A stretch of 64,000 nt of DNA, from contig MPCW01000009.1 of assembly GCA_001874325.1 (NCBI GenBank), forward strand, positions 62,001 to 126,000, in the 5' to 3' direction. Shown here piece by piece: positions 10,051-19,547 of this stretch. Below the pieces are notes generated by a model. It was not told the origin of the DNA and did not search any database. It saw nothing but the letters and a program-made list of their open reading frames with translations. How positions within the stretch are numbered: the stretch's first letter is position 1; every line of letters begins with the position of its first letter. Position numbers and translations under genes: made by a program. This DNA comes from Flavobacterium sp. MedPE-SWcel (GTDB lineage: Bacteria; Bacteroidota; Bacteroidia; Flavobacteriales; Flavobacteriaceae).

Positions 10051-12474
10051 TTATCTTAATTGAGCACCTATTTTTGTTTCCATGTTCTTTCTCATTTTAG
10101 TCATTATCTTATCTATTTGATTGTCTGTAAGAGTCTTCTTGTCATCTTGTAGCACAAAACTTACTGCATATGATTTTTTACCTTCAGGAAGGTTTTTCCC
10201 TTCATATACATCAAATAAACTAATATCTTTTAATAGTGATTTTTCAGTTTGTTTAGCAATATTATAAATTTCTTCAAAAGATATATTGTTATCAACTAAT
10301 AAAGCTAAATCACGGCGTACCTCTGGAAACTTCGAAATTTCAGTGAATTTTATTTTTGCAGAAACTAATTTAGTAAGCACACTCCAGTTAAAATCTGCAA
10401 AGAAAACTTCTTGTTTGACATCAAATTCTTTTGAAATTGATTTTTTAACAGTACCTACTTCTACAATTGTATCTTTTCCTACGCTATAAGCAAAACCTTC
10501 GGCAAAGATGTCATTTTCTAATGGTTGTGTTTTAACTTTAGTAATACCAAGTCTTTCAAGTACCATAACTACCATTCCTTTAAACATAAAGAAATCAGAA
10601 GCTTTTTGGGTTTGTGTCCACGTTTCAGCTAACCTGTTTCCTGTTACAGTTAAAGTAAGGTGTTTGTTTTCATCATAACCTGATGGTAATTTATGGTAGC
10701 TTTTTCCGAATTCAAATAGTTTTAAATCAGAACGTTTTCTGTTTATATTAAAAGATACCGCTTCTAATGCGCTAAATAGTAATGATTGCCTCATAGCAGA
10801 AAGATCGTTACTAAGAGGGTTAAGCATCATTACATTAAACTCTTCTTTTAAATTCTCTGATAGTTTTATGTATTCAGGAGTAGTAAGAGAGTTAGCCATC
10901 ATTTCATTAAACCCAAGCGCTACAAGCTGATTAGCAATTATATTCTGTAATTTATAATCTTCAGTACGAGAAGCATTAGATATAGAAGCATTAAGCTTTT
11001 GTGTAAAGCTAATATTATTATATCCGTAAACTCTTAAAATCTCTTCAATTACATCTATTTCTCTTTCTACATCAACACGGTAAGAAGGTATTACTAGACC
11101 AAGTCCAACTTCAGACATGCTATTGATTTTAATATCTAACGACACTAAAATTTTCTTGATAATCTCTACAGGTATTTCTTGACCTATAGTTCTTTTTGCA
11201 TTTTCAAAGTTTAAAAATACAGTATGATCTTCTACCTTTTTAGGATAAAAATCAACAAGATCAGATGTAATCTCACCACCAGCAGTTTCTTGTATTAGCA
11301 ATGCAGCTCTTTTAAGAGCATATTGTGTTATTGTTTGGTCGATACCTCTTTCAAAACGGAATGAAGCATCGCTATTTATGGCATGTCGTTTAGCTGTTTT
11401 TCTAACAGATACAGGGTTAAAGTAAGCGCTCTCTAAAAATATAGAAGAAGTATTTTCATCAACTCCTGAGTTTTTACCACCTAGTACCCCAGCAATACAC
11501 ATTGGTCCATTTTCATCACATATCATTAAATCCTCTTCATGTAATGTTCTTTCTACATCATCAAGTGTAACAAATTTAGTACCCGCTTTTACCGTTTTTA
11601 CAGTTACTTTATTACCTTTTATTTTTGCTGTATCAAAAGCGTGTAATGGTTGTCCTAATTCATGTAGTACATAATTAGTAACATCAACAATATTATTTTT
11701 TGGAGTTATTCCAATAGCTTTTAATCTATTTTGCATCCATTCAGGAGATGGCTTAACTGTAATGTCAGATATAGTAACACCACAATATCTTGGTACAAGT
11801 TTACTATCCTCTACAGTAATATCCATTTTTAGAGTACGTTGATCTACCCTAAAATTACTTACAGCTGGTGTTATTAATTCAGTCTGTATATCTTTCAAGT
11901 TAAGACCAGCTCTTAAGTCACGAGCTACACCCCAATGGCTCATAGCATCAGCACGGTTTGGAGTAAGTCCTATTTCAAAAACTTCATCAGTTTCTATATT
12001 AAAAACTTCAGATGCAGGAGTACCAGGTTTAAGATCTTCAGGTAATACCATAATACCATCATGTCCTTCACCTAATCCAAGTTCATCTTCGGCGCAAATC
12101 ATACCATGACTTTCTTCACCACGTATTTTTCCTTTTTTGATTTGGAATCCGCTACCATCTTTATCATATAGAGTAGTACCAATAGTTGCAACAGGAACTT
12201 TTTGTCCTTCAGCTACATTTGGAGCACCACATACAATTTGTACAGGAGCATCGTCACCTAAATCTACAGTTGTAATACGAAGTCTATCAGCATTAGGGTG
12301 TTGTACACATGTAAGTACATGACCTACAACTATACCTTTAAGTCCGCCTTTAAGCGATTCAAAGCTATCTACACCTTCTACTTCAAGACCAAGATCAGTA
12401 AGTAAATCAGCAGTTTCGTCAGACTTCCAGTCTAATTTTATAAATTGTTTTAACCAATTATAAGATATACGCAT
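10051..12474 (-). CDS. pheT: Phenylalanyl-tRNA synthetase beta subunit
   Basis: Beta chain of the alpha2-beta2 enzyme that charges tRNA-Phe. The 807-residue length fits the family. The order is: N-terminal MRISYNWLKQFIKL, an OB-fold tRNA-binding module (about 40-150, with HPNADRLRITTVDLG), the B3/B4 editing domain (about 210-380, with VTNYVLHELGQPLHAFD), the B5 domain (about 400-475), the inactive catalytic-like core and the C-terminal anticodon-binding FDX-ACB domain (SKFPEVRRDLALLVD, about 715-807). pheS is not in this window. A TATCTTTG -7 element lies 23 nt upstream. Confidence 0.96.
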   Translation of the reverse strand: MRISYNWLKQFIKLDWKSDETADLLTDLGLEVEGVDSFESLKGGLKGIVVGHVLTCVQHPNADRLRITTVDLGDDAPVQIVCGAPNVAEGQKVPVATIGTTLYDKDGSGFQIKKGKIRGEESHGMICAEDELGLGEGHDGIMVLPEDLKPGTPASEVFNIETDEVFEIGLTPNRADAMSHWGVARDLRAGLNLKDIQTELITPAVSNFRVDQRTLKMDITVEDSKLVPRYCGVTISDITVKPSPEWMQNRLKAIGITPKNNIVDVTNYVLHELGQPLHAFDTAKIKGNKVTVKTVKAGTKFVTLDDVERTLHEEDLMICDENGPMCIAGVLGGKNSGVDENTSSIFLESAYFNPVSVRKTAKRHAINSDASFRFERGIDQTITQYALKRAALLIQETAGGEITSDLVDFYPKKVEDHTVFLNFENAKRTIGQEIPVEIIKKILVSLDIKINSMSEVGLGLVIPSYRVDVEREIDVIEEILRVYGYNNISFTQKLNASISNASRTEDYKLQNIIANQLVALGFNEMMANSLTTPEYIKLSENLKEEFNVMMLNPLSNDLSAMRQSLLFSALEAVSFNINRKRSDLKLFEFGKSYHKLPSGYDENKHLTLTVTGNRLAETWTQTQKASDFFMFKGMVVMVLERLGITKVKTQPLENDIFAEGFAYSVGKDTIVEVGTVKKSISKEFDVKQEVFFADFNWSVLTKLVSAKIKFTEISKFPEVRRDLALLVDNNISFEEIYNIAKQTEKSLLKDISLFDVYEGKNLPEGKKSYAVSFVLQDDKKTLTDNQIDKIMTKMRKNMETKIGAQLR

Positions 12475-12496
12475 TGATATATTTTTTAAGAAGGAG

Positions 12497-12504
12497 CAAA
12501 GATA
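12497..12504 (-). promoter_or_regulatory. -7 promoter element for pheT
   Basis: Minus-strand TATCTTTG, identical to the purB -7 element. Its spacing predicts a leader of about 19 nt before the pheT ATG. No good -33 element is seen at standard spacing. Confidence 0.5.
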
Positions 12505-12600
12505 AGAATTACTAATAATATAGGAAGCAATAGCTTATTATTTAGATAAAATAAAAGTGGAGGTAAAATGACATATTAGTTAAGGTTATTATATAGTTTT

Positions 12601-12630
12601 TTTGTTGCAGTTTCAAAATCCTTACATTTG
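12601..12630 (+). promoter_or_regulatory. Complete Bacteroidota-type promoter for the M14 carboxypeptidase
   Basis: A TTTG -33 element (12601-12604), an 18-bp spacer and TACATTTG (12623-12630) match the TTTG-N18-TAnnTTTG consensus. The start site should fall near 12634-12637, giving a leader of about 15 nt before the ATG at 12650. Confidence 0.75.
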
Positions 12631-12649
12631 AGTTCTTAAAATATTTTTG

Positions 12650-15127
12650 ATGAAAAAAATGTTGTTATCAATCATATTGCTAGTTAGCTTTATGATGCAT
12701 GCTCAAGTAAATAGCCCTAAACAATTTCTACCAGATTATGGCGAACATGTTAGCTATTATCACGAATTAGAGGATTATTTTGAAAGCCTAGTTGAACATT
12801 CCGATTATATTTTACAAAAACCTTACGGAAAAACACCAGAAGGACGTAGTTTGAATACTTATTTTATATCTACTCCAGAAAATTTAAAAGAGCTAGAGAA
12901 TATCAGACAAAATCATCTTTATCAGATAGGGATGGTTACAGGTAAACCTACTATTGTAAACAATAAAGCAATTGTATGGCTTAGTTTTGATGTACATGGT
13001 AACGAAATAGGAGCTGCCGAGAGTGCTATGCAAGTAGCTTATGAGCTAATTAATGTTGACAATAAGGAAACCAAAAAATGGCTTGAGAATACCATAGTAA
13101 TTTTAGATCCTTGTTTAAACCCAGATGGTTATTCTAGATATGGTAATTGGTTACGAACTATAGCAGGGAATAATGTACACTTAGGAGTAAATGATAGAGA
13201 GCATATAGCACCTTGGTTAAGCGGAAGACAAAATCATTATAGTTATGATCTTAATAGAGATTGGGCTTGGCAAACACAAGTAGAAACAAAACAACGTATA
13301 GCATTATATAATACATGGATGCCTATGGTACATGTAGATGTACATGAAATGGGGTATAATGAACCTTACTTTTTTCCGCCAGCAGCCGAACCAATACATG
13401 ACTTTATTACACAAGAACAAAAAGACTTTCATACTAGTATAGGAGAAAATACTTCTAAAAAGTTTGATGAAGAAGGGTGGAGTTATTATACAAATGAACG
13501 TTTCGATTTATTTTATCCTAGTTATGGAGATACTTATCCGTGTTTTAATGGAGCGGTAGGAATGACATATGAGCAAGGAGGTATTAATGCAGGACGTGCC
13601 ATAAAAATGAATAATGGAGATGTATTAACATTACAAAATAGAATAGATCATCATACAAAAGCAGTATTAACAGCTGTAGAAACTGCATATAAAGAAAAAG
13701 AAAGCCTTACAAGCAATTTTAGAAATTACTTTAAAGATAGTAGAGAAAATCCTAAAGGAAAATATAGAACTTATATTGTAAAGAACAATGGTAAAAGGTT
13801 TCAACTAATAAAACTATTGAATCAAAATAAAATAGAGTATACTTATGCTGATGAGTCAAAATCTTTGTCAGGATATCATTATCAGTCAGATAGAGAAAAA
13901 GAATTCTCATTAGAGCCTAATGATTTAATTATAAATATAAATCAACCTAAAGCAGTATTAACACAAGTACTTTTCGAGCCACAACAAAGGCTTTCAGACA
14001 GTTTGTCTTATGATATTACTGCATGGGCATTACCACATGCTTATGGTATAGAGAGTTATGCTTTAAAAAATGACCCTGCTTTTAAAACAAGCAAATCTGG
14101 AAGCTACGAGGAAGAATCAGAGTTAGATAATTTATACGGAAATGTTCATGCTTTCTATGTGCCATGGGATGGGAGAGCATCAGTAAGAGTATTATCGTTA
14201 TTACATAAAAATCAAATAAAGGTACGCTCAGCACGTAAAACTTCACAATTTAAGGATATAAAAGTAGGACTAGGGGATTTAATAATATTAAAAAGTGATA
14301 ATAAGCATATAAAGTATTTTGATTCATCTATGAATATTCTATTAGCAAGTAAACCAGATTTTAAAGTTATAGAAAGTGGTTTTGCTACTAATGGAGCTGA
14401 CTTGGGAGGAGAATATTATCCATTATTAGAAGCACCTAAAGTAATGTTATTAGCAGGTAAAGGTATTAGTCCTACAGATTTTGGGCAAGCATGGTTTTAC
14501 ATGGAGCAAATTATAGAGTACCCTACTAGTGTTGTCGATTTACAAGATTTTAATCGTATTAACTTTATTAATTATAATACACTTATATTACCTAATGGCC
14601 GCTATAATTTTAGTATTACACAAAAAGAGAAAATAGACAACTTTATTACAAAAGGAGGGAAAGTAATAGGTATAGGTAATGCACTAAATATTTTTAATGA
14701 TACTTCTGGCTATGGCCTTACAAAATCAGTACCTGATGAAAGTAAAGAAGATAAGTCAGTAGATTATAAAAATGCCGAACGTAACGCTATTTCAAACTCA
14801 GTACCCGGAGCTATTGTAGAAAATATACTAGATAAAAGTCACCCATTATCTTATGGATTGGGAGATAGTTATTTTAGTTTAAAAACAAATGCAACACATT
14901 ATCCATTATTAAAAGGAGTACAAAATGTAATTTATGTACCTGAAAATTATAAAAGTTTTGGATTCATAGGGTATAATCTAAAACAGAAACTTGAAAATAC
15001 AGTAACTTTTGCTGTAGAACAAAAGGGGAGAGGCCAGGTAATTTATATGGTAGATAACCCGTTATTCCGTGGTTTTTGGGAGAATGGAAATCTTCTTTTT
15101 AGTAATGCATTGTTTTTAGTAGACTAA
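12650..15127 (+). CDS. Secreted M14-family zinc carboxypeptidase
   Basis: An 825-residue exported metallopeptidase. I use the ATG at 12650 rather than the TTG one codon earlier. A signal peptide (MKKMLLSIILLVSFMMHAQ) is followed by the M14 catalytic domain: zinc ligands His and Glu in DVHGNEIGAAES (about residues 115-118), and the third-ligand region VHVDVHEMGYNEPYFF near 230. The C-terminal half (about 400-825) is an extra region with a glutamine-amidotransferase-like feel (LLAGKGISPTDFGQAWFY, ILPNGRYN), common in flavobacterial M14 proteins. It is probably a periplasmic or outer-surface peptidase. It sits alone between pheT and dnaK with its own promoter. Confidence 0.92.
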   Translation: MKKMLLSIILLVSFMMHAQVNSPKQFLPDYGEHVSYYHELEDYFESLVEHSDYILQKPYGKTPEGRSLNTYFISTPENLKELENIRQNHLYQIGMVTGKPTIVNNKAIVWLSFDVHGNEIGAAESAMQVAYELINVDNKETKKWLENTIVILDPCLNPDGYSRYGNWLRTIAGNNVHLGVNDREHIAPWLSGRQNHYSYDLNRDWAWQTQVETKQRIALYNTWMPMVHVDVHEMGYNEPYFFPPAAEPIHDFITQEQKDFHTSIGENTSKKFDEEGWSYYTNERFDLFYPSYGDTYPCFNGAVGMTYEQGGINAGRAIKMNNGDVLTLQNRIDHHTKAVLTAVETAYKEKESLTSNFRNYFKDSRENPKGKYRTYIVKNNGKRFQLIKLLNQNKIEYTYADESKSLSGYHYQSDREKEFSLEPNDLIININQPKAVLTQVLFEPQQRLSDSLSYDITAWALPHAYGIESYALKNDPAFKTSKSGSYEEESELDNLYGNVHAFYVPWDGRASVRVLSLLHKNQIKVRSARKTSQFKDIKVGLGDLIILKSDNKHIKYFDSSMNILLASKPDFKVIESGFATNGADLGGEYYPLLEAPKVMLLAGKGISPTDFGQAWFYMEQIIEYPTSVVDLQDFNRINFINYNTLILPNGRYNFSITQKEKIDNFITKGGKVIGIGNALNIFNDTSGYGLTKSVPDESKEDKSVDYKNAERNAISNSVPGAIVENILDKSHPLSYGLGDSYFSLKTNATHYPLLKGVQNVIYVPENYKSFGFIGYNLKQKLENTVTFAVEQKGRGQVIYMVDNPLFRGFWENGNLLFSNALFLVD

Positions 15128-15143
15128 TTTTTTAATGAATTAA

Positions 15144-15204
15144 TGTCACAATGTCATATTGTCCTGTCATTTTACTTGATATTTTGTATTGGCACAATCA
15201 TTGA
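15144..15204 (+). promoter_or_regulatory. Sigma-54-like promoter with TGTC repeats upstream of dnaK
   Basis: TTGGCACAATCATTGA (15189-15204) fits the sigma-54 -24/-12 pattern: GG at 15191-15192 and GA, instead of GC, exactly 12 bp later. Upstream, the tetramer TGTC recurs at 15144, 15152, 15160 and 15165, three of them within TGTCA, which could be an activator or repressor site. The predicted start is near 15215, 58 nt before the dnaK ATG. Confidence 0.5.
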
Positions 15205-15272
15205 CTACTTGTAAACAAGTTCACGACAAACAGTGAAAATAATAATTTCAGAAAATAAAACTTTTAGACAAA

Positions 15273-17171
15273 ATGAGTAAAATAATCGGAATTGACTTAG
15301 GAACAACCAACTCTTGCGTATCCGTTATGGAAGGTGGAGAGCCAGTGGTAATTTCTAATGCTGAAGGAAAAAGAACTACACCGTCAGTAATTGCATTTGT
15401 TGAAGGCGGAGAAATCAAGGTTGGAGATCCTGCAAAAAGACAAGCAGTGACCAATCCTACAAAAACTATATCTTCTATTAAGCGTTTCATGGGGAATAAA
15501 TTCTCTGAAAGTAGCAAAGAAGTTAGTAATGTACCTTATAAAGTACTAAAAGGTGATAACGATACTCCTCGTGTAGATATCGACGGACGTCTTTATACAC
15601 CACAGGAACTGTCAGCAATGACACTTCAAAAAATGAAAAAAACTGCCGAAGATTACCTTGGGCAAGCTGTTAGTGAAGCAGTAATTACTGTACCAGCATA
15701 CTTTAATGATGCACAACGTCAGGCTACAAAAGAGGCTGGTGAAATTGCAGGACTTAAAGTAAGAAGAATTATCAACGAACCTACAGCAGCAGCATTAGCT
15801 TACGGTCTTGATAAAGCAGGAACTGATCAAAAAATTGCAGTATATGACCTTGGTGGTGGTACATTTGATATCTCTATCCTAGAATTAGGAGATGGTGTAT
15901 TTGAAGTATTATCTACAAATGGAGATACACACCTTGGAGGTGATGACTTTGACCAAGTAATTATTGACTGGTTAGCTGATGAGTTTAACAGCGAAGAAAA
16001 TATGGATCTACGTAAAGATCCAATGGCATTACAACGTTTAAAAGAAGCTGCTGAGAAAGCGAAAATTGAACTTTCTGCTTCTGCTCAAACAGAAATTAAC
16101 TTACCATATATTACTGCTACAGCTTCAGGGCCTAAGCACTTAGTTAAAACATTAACAAGAGCTAAATTTGAGCAACTTGCTGATACTTTAATTAAAAGAT
16201 CAATGTTACCATGTGAGAAGGCACTTAAAGATGCTGGTATCTCTAAGTCAGATATTGATGAGGTAATATTAGTGGGTGGTTCTACACGTATGCCAAGAAT
16301 ACAAGACGAAGTTGAAAAATTCTTTGGTAAAAAACCATCAAAAGGAGTTAACCCAGATGAGGTTGTAGCTGTTGGTGCTGCAATTCAGGGTGGTGTACTT
16401 ACAGGAGATGTAAAAGATGTATTACTTTTAGATGTTACTCCACTTTCTCTAGGTATCGAAACTATGGGTGGTGTATTAACAAAATTAATTGAAGCTAATA
16501 CTACAATACCTACTAAAAAATCACAAGTATTCTCTACAGCAGCAGATAATCAGCCATCTGTAGAAATTCATGTACTACAAGGTGAAAGACCAATGGCTAC
16601 AGATAATAAAACTATCGGTCGTTTCCACCTAGACGGTATTCCACCAGCACAAAGAGGTGTACCACAAATTGAGGTAACATTTGATATTGATGCTAACGGT
16701 ATTATCAAAGTATCTGCTACAGATAAAGGTACAGGTAAATCTCACGATATTCGTATCGAAGCTTCTTCAGGATTAACTCAAGAAGAAATCGATAGAATGC
16801 GTAATGAAGCTGAAGCAAATGCTGAAGCAGATAAAGCTGTTAAAGAAAAAGTAGACAAGCTTAACGAAGCTGATGGTATGATTTTTCAAACGGAAAAACA
16901 ACTTGCTGAGTTTGGTGATAAATTATCAGATGGTAATAAAGATGCTATTAATGCAGCATTAACAGAGCTTAAAGCAGCTCATGAGTCTCAAGATTTAGAG
17001 ACAATACAGCCAGCTCTTGACAAGATAAATGAAGCATGGAAAAATGCATCAGAAGAAATGTATAAAGCACAAGCAGAAGGACAGCCAGGTGGTGCAGAAC
17101 AAGCACAGCCAGAAGGTGAGCAAGCTGCTGATGACGAAGTACAAGATGTAGACTTCGAAGAAGTAAAATAA
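15273..17171 (+). CDS. dnaK: Hsp70 chaperone DnaK
   Basis: ATP-dependent Hsp70 chaperone. The 632-residue protein begins [21 protein letters not shown] and carries all three Hsp70 signatures: the N-terminal IDLGTTNS, the middle [14 protein letters not shown] near residue 190, and [17 protein letters not shown] near 330. The substrate-binding domain runs from about 385 to 500. The lid ends in an acidic [13 protein letters not shown] tail, the usual DnaK terminus. It is monocistronic between a sigma-54-like promoter and a strong terminator; grpE and dnaJ are not nearby. Confidence 0.98.
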   Translation: MSKIIGIDLGTTNSCVSVMEGGEPVVISNAEGKRTTPSVIAFVEGGEIKVGDPAKRQAVTNPTKTISSIKRFMGNKFSESSKEVSNVPYKVLKGDNDTPRVDIDGRLYTPQELSAMTLQKMKKTAEDYLGQAVSEAVITVPAYFNDAQRQATKEAGEIAGLKVRRIINEPTAAALAYGLDKAGTDQKIAVYDLGGGTFDISILELGDGVFEVLSTNGDTHLGGDDFDQVIIDWLADEFNSEENMDLRKDPMALQRLKEAAEKAKIELSASAQTEINLPYITATASGPKHLVKTLTRAKFEQLADTLIKRSMLPCEKALKDAGISKSDIDEVILVGGSTRMPRIQDEVEKFFGKKPSKGVNPDEVVAVGAAIQGGVLTGDVKDVLLLDVTPLSLGIETMGGVLTKLIEANTTIPTKKSQVFSTAADNQPSVEIHVLQGERPMATDNKTIGRFHLDGIPPAQRGVPQIEVTFDIDANGIIKVSATDKGTGKSHDIRIEASSGLTQEEIDRMRNEAEANAEADKAVKEKVDKLNEADGMIFQTEKQLAEFGDKLSDGNKDAINAALTELKAAHESQDLETIQPALDKINEAWKNASEEMYKAQAEGQPGGAEQAQPEGEQAADDEVQDVDFEEVK

Positions 17172-17209
17172 TTAGTATCTAATAACTTAGATAAGATTAT
17201 ATATTATAA

Positions 17210-17239
17210 AAATGCCTCGCAATTTGCGAGGCATTTTTT
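17210..17239 (+). terminator. dnaK terminator
   Basis: Stem AATGCCTCGCAA / TTGCGAGGCATT with almost no loop, followed by a T tract. Classical rho-independent terminator 39 nt after the dnaK stop. Confidence 0.92.
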
Positions 17240-17257
17240 GTTAATTATTATTTTGTA

Positions 17258-17332
17258 TTATTGAAATATATTACCTATCCAATGAAATATTCTTCTAAAG
17301 AAAGTTTTTTTTATAATACATATTATCTCTCG
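17258..17332 (-). pseudogene. Truncated third copy of the Cys-motif/regulatory-domain gene
   Basis: On the minus strand this encodes REIICIIKKTFF then RRIFHWIGNIFQ and a stop, aligning with the C-termini of the two intact paralogues downstream in coordinate (FGRIFQWIGNIFR and FGRIFHWIGNIFR). The DNA also matches the 3' ends of those genes. No start or upstream domain remains: the position where the rest should be is occupied by the unrelated secreted protein at 17360-17950. It is a 5'-truncated remnant. Confidence 0.75.
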
Positions 17333-17359
17333 TTTTAGATTATCAGTGCTCAATTTTAA

Positions 17360-17950
17360 TCATTCTTTAAAAGTACCAAGCCACTCTTTTTTAGACAATT
17401 TCATTGTTTTTGCATTTATTATGTCATAAAAAAAATTATGGTTATCTAATTTTGATGTTACTACTAATTTATTTTTACTCTTAGAAATTTTACTCAACTT
17501 TAACCCAGCTGGTAAGCCATTAAAATATTCTAGAGAGAATAATACTATAGGAGTTTTAAAATCAACGTAATAAATATTATTACAAGATAAATCAATGATT
17601 AAGGCTTCTTTTCTATCTAGCGTAACTGGGCTAGAACTACTTTTTAAATTTAAATTAGGTATAGGTGTAATTATTAAATAGGATTCATTTTTTAGTTTTC
17701 CTCCAAAGTAATCTATTAAAAAAGAATATTTATCATTGAATAAACTATACTTAAACAATAAATTATCATTATTAATTAAGTAACCATTTTTATCAACTAC
17801 AATATCATAGTTATCTATGTTAGCTTCATAATCATGAATATGGTTATTATAGATATTATTTATTATAAACAATGGTACTAAATCGTTTTCATTCTGTGAG
17901 TATGAAAAAAAGTGCAAACAAATTAGGCTTAAAAGCATGAAATATCTCAT
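17360..17950 (-). CDS. Secreted hypothetical protein, about 196 aa
   Basis: Not a family I recognise. The open frame reaches 18052 through a TTG, but I start at the ATG at 17950, because MRYFMLLSLICLHFFSYSQ then gives a clean signal peptide with cleavage after Ser-Tyr-Ser-Gln. The mature part is rich in Asn, Ile, Tyr and Lys and looks beta-rich, without Cys-pair or metal motifs. It lies between the truncated third copy and the two intact copies of the paralogue family below, so it was probably inserted into, or replaced part of, that tandem array. Confidence 0.65.
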   Translation of the reverse strand: MRYFMLLSLICLHFFSYSQNENDLVPLFIINNIYNNHIHDYEANIDNYDIVVDKNGYLINNDNLLFKYSLFNDKYSFLIDYFGGKLKNESYLIITPIPNLNLKSSSSPVTLDRKEALIIDLSCNNIYYVDFKTPIVLFSLEYFNGLPAGLKLSKISKSKNKLVVTSKLDNHNFFYDIINAKTMKLSKKEWLGTFKE

Positions 17951-18172
17951 AATTATATTAATTTTCTTTGGTCTATAGTATCCAGATGAATCTTCAATAA
18001 TTTCTTTAGTATTTCTTGTAAAGCTATCTGGCTCCAGTAGTTGAAGTTTCAACCTGTCGCCTCAAACCTCCATATGCAGGATATCTTTTAAGCATTTCAG
18101 TTTCATACATTAATTTATAAAATTGACTATTCATTTTTCTATTTTCGAGAACATTTGAGTTCCTTTTTCATT

Positions 18173-18835
18173 TTACCTAAATATGTTACCTATCCATTGA
18201 AATATTCTTCCAAAGAAAGTTCTTTTATATACTACTTCCCCTATCATAGCAGCCGTATTTAAAATTATATCATATTTTGTATTCTCATTTACAGTAATAT
18301 TTTTAGTCTCATACCCTATAAAACTAAACTCCAATTTATCTCCTTCATTTGCTTGGATACTAAACTTACCATCGATATCTGTTCGGGCTACCTGTTGGGT
18401 CATTTTATTTATTACTATAGCTCCTGGCAGTGGGTCTGTTTCATCTGATATTGTACCTGTAATAATACTTTTTGAGGTAGGGGCGATCTCTATATCACTC
18501 AATACTTTATTATTTGTTTCGTGCTGTTCTGTATTTGTAGGTTCTTGTGCTACAATTTCGTGAGTACCGATCCCTATAAAAGACACTATTGCTGCACTTG
18601 CTGCTAGCCATAGACTCTTTTTTTCTTTAGGTATGACTAAATCACGATTTAATTGATCATGTCTAAAACGTCCGCAAGTCGATTTATCATTGTTTAAAAT
18701 TGATTTAATCTCCTTGTCGGATACATTAGTAAAATCATGCACTTTTTTTTGGCAAGAGCTACAAAAACGACCTTTTTCTACAGGAGTCATCTTGTTCCAG
18801 TTTTCGTGACAGGGATTTGGTATTATTACTTTCAT
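18173..18835 (-). CDS. Cys-motif membrane protein with carboxypeptidase-regulatory-like domain (copy 2)
   Basis: A 220-residue protein in three parts. Residues 1-65 hold a Cys/His-rich module: PCHENWNKMTP, then FCSSCQKKVHDFTNVSD, then CGRFRHDQLNRDL, a Bacteroidota pattern with likely metal-binding Cys. Residues about 72-95 are a membrane segment (LWLAASAAIVSFIGIGTHEI). The exported part has a beta-sandwich of the carboxypeptidase regulatory-like kind (ITGTISDETDPLPGAIV, DIDGKFSIQANEGDKLEFSFIGYETK). The topology suggests a cytoplasmic Cys domain and a periplasmic domain; the role is unknown. It is 1 nt from its paralogue and probably co-transcribed. Confidence 0.8.
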   Translation of the reverse strand: MKVIIPNPCHENWNKMTPVEKGRFCSSCQKKVHDFTNVSDKEIKSILNNDKSTCGRFRHDQLNRDLVIPKEKKSLWLAASAAIVSFIGIGTHEIVAQEPTNTEQHETNNKVLSDIEIAPTSKSIITGTISDETDPLPGAIVINKMTQQVARTDIDGKFSIQANEGDKLEFSFIGYETKNITVNENTKYDIILNTAAMIGEVVYKRTFFGRIFQWIGNIFR

Positions 18836-18836
18836 T

Positions 18837-19514
18837 TTATCTAAATATATTACCTATCCAATGAAATATCCTACCAAATAAGGTTCTCTCTTTTACAATA
18901 CATATACCTCCCGTTGCATAAGGGGTTAGTACTATTTCATAATTTATATTATTAACAGTAATATTTTTACTCTCATAGCTAATGTAACTGAATTCTAAAA
19001 TATCTCCTTTATTTGCTTCAATGCTAAACTTACCGTCAATATCTGTTTGAACTTTTTGTTCAGTTGTTTTATTTATTATAGAAACATAAGGTAAAAGCCC
19101 TACATTATCTGATACAATACCTGTAATAATATTTTTTGAGGTAGGAGTAAATTCTATATCACCTAACAATACTTTATTACTTGTTTCGTGCTGTTCTGTA
19201 TTTGTAGGTTCTTGTGCTAAAACTTCGTGAGTACCAACTCCTATAAAAGATACTATTGCTGCACTTGCTGCTAGCCATATATTCTTTTTTTCTTTAGGTA
19301 TGACTAAATTACGATCTAATTGATTATGTCTAAAACGTCCGCAAGCTGATTTATCATTGCTTAAAATTGTTTTAATTTCCTTGTCGGATACATTGGTAAA
19401 ATCATGTACTTTTTTCTGACAAGAATCACAAAAACGACCTCTCTCTACAGGAGTCATTTTGTCCCAGTTTTCATGACAAGGTTTTGGTATTGATATTTGT
19501 ATTGGTTGGGGCAT
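18837..19514 (-). CDS. Cys-motif membrane protein with carboxypeptidase-regulatory-like domain (copy 1)
   Basis: A 225-residue paralogue of the next gene, with the same three-part plan: PCHENWDKMTP and FCDSCQKKVHDFTNVSD then CGRFRHNQLDRNL; one membrane segment (IWLAASAAIVSFIGVGTHEV); and a beta-sandwich (ITGIVSDNVGLLP, DIDGKFSIEANKGDILEFSYISYESK). Both copies end in the same amphipathic tail FGRIFxWIGNIFR. The Cys module is nearly identical between copies, while the exported domain is clearly more divergent, as expected if the outer part faces changing partners. It is the first gene of the tandem array. Confidence 0.8.
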   Translation of the reverse strand: MPQPIQISIPKPCHENWDKMTPVERGRFCDSCQKKVHDFTNVSDKEIKTILSNDKSACGRFRHNQLDRNLVIPKEKKNIWLAASAAIVSFIGVGTHEVLAQEPTNTEQHETSNKVLLGDIEFTPTSKNIITGIVSDNVGLLPYVSIINKTTEQKVQTDIDGKFSIEANKGDILEFSYISYESKNITVNNINYEIVLTPYATGGICIVKERTLFGRIFHWIGNIFR

Positions 19515-19547
19515 AGTAATAGTAATTTATTGTTGGGGTAAAATTAG

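Noticed and set aside
18024..18134. Minus-strand 36-codon frame with an ATG, MNSQFYKLMYETEMLKRYP
   Set aside because: It could be a small peptide or the 5' part of a frameshifted gene continuing into the frame of 17360-18052, but a clean signal peptide begins at 17950 and no motif supports either idea.
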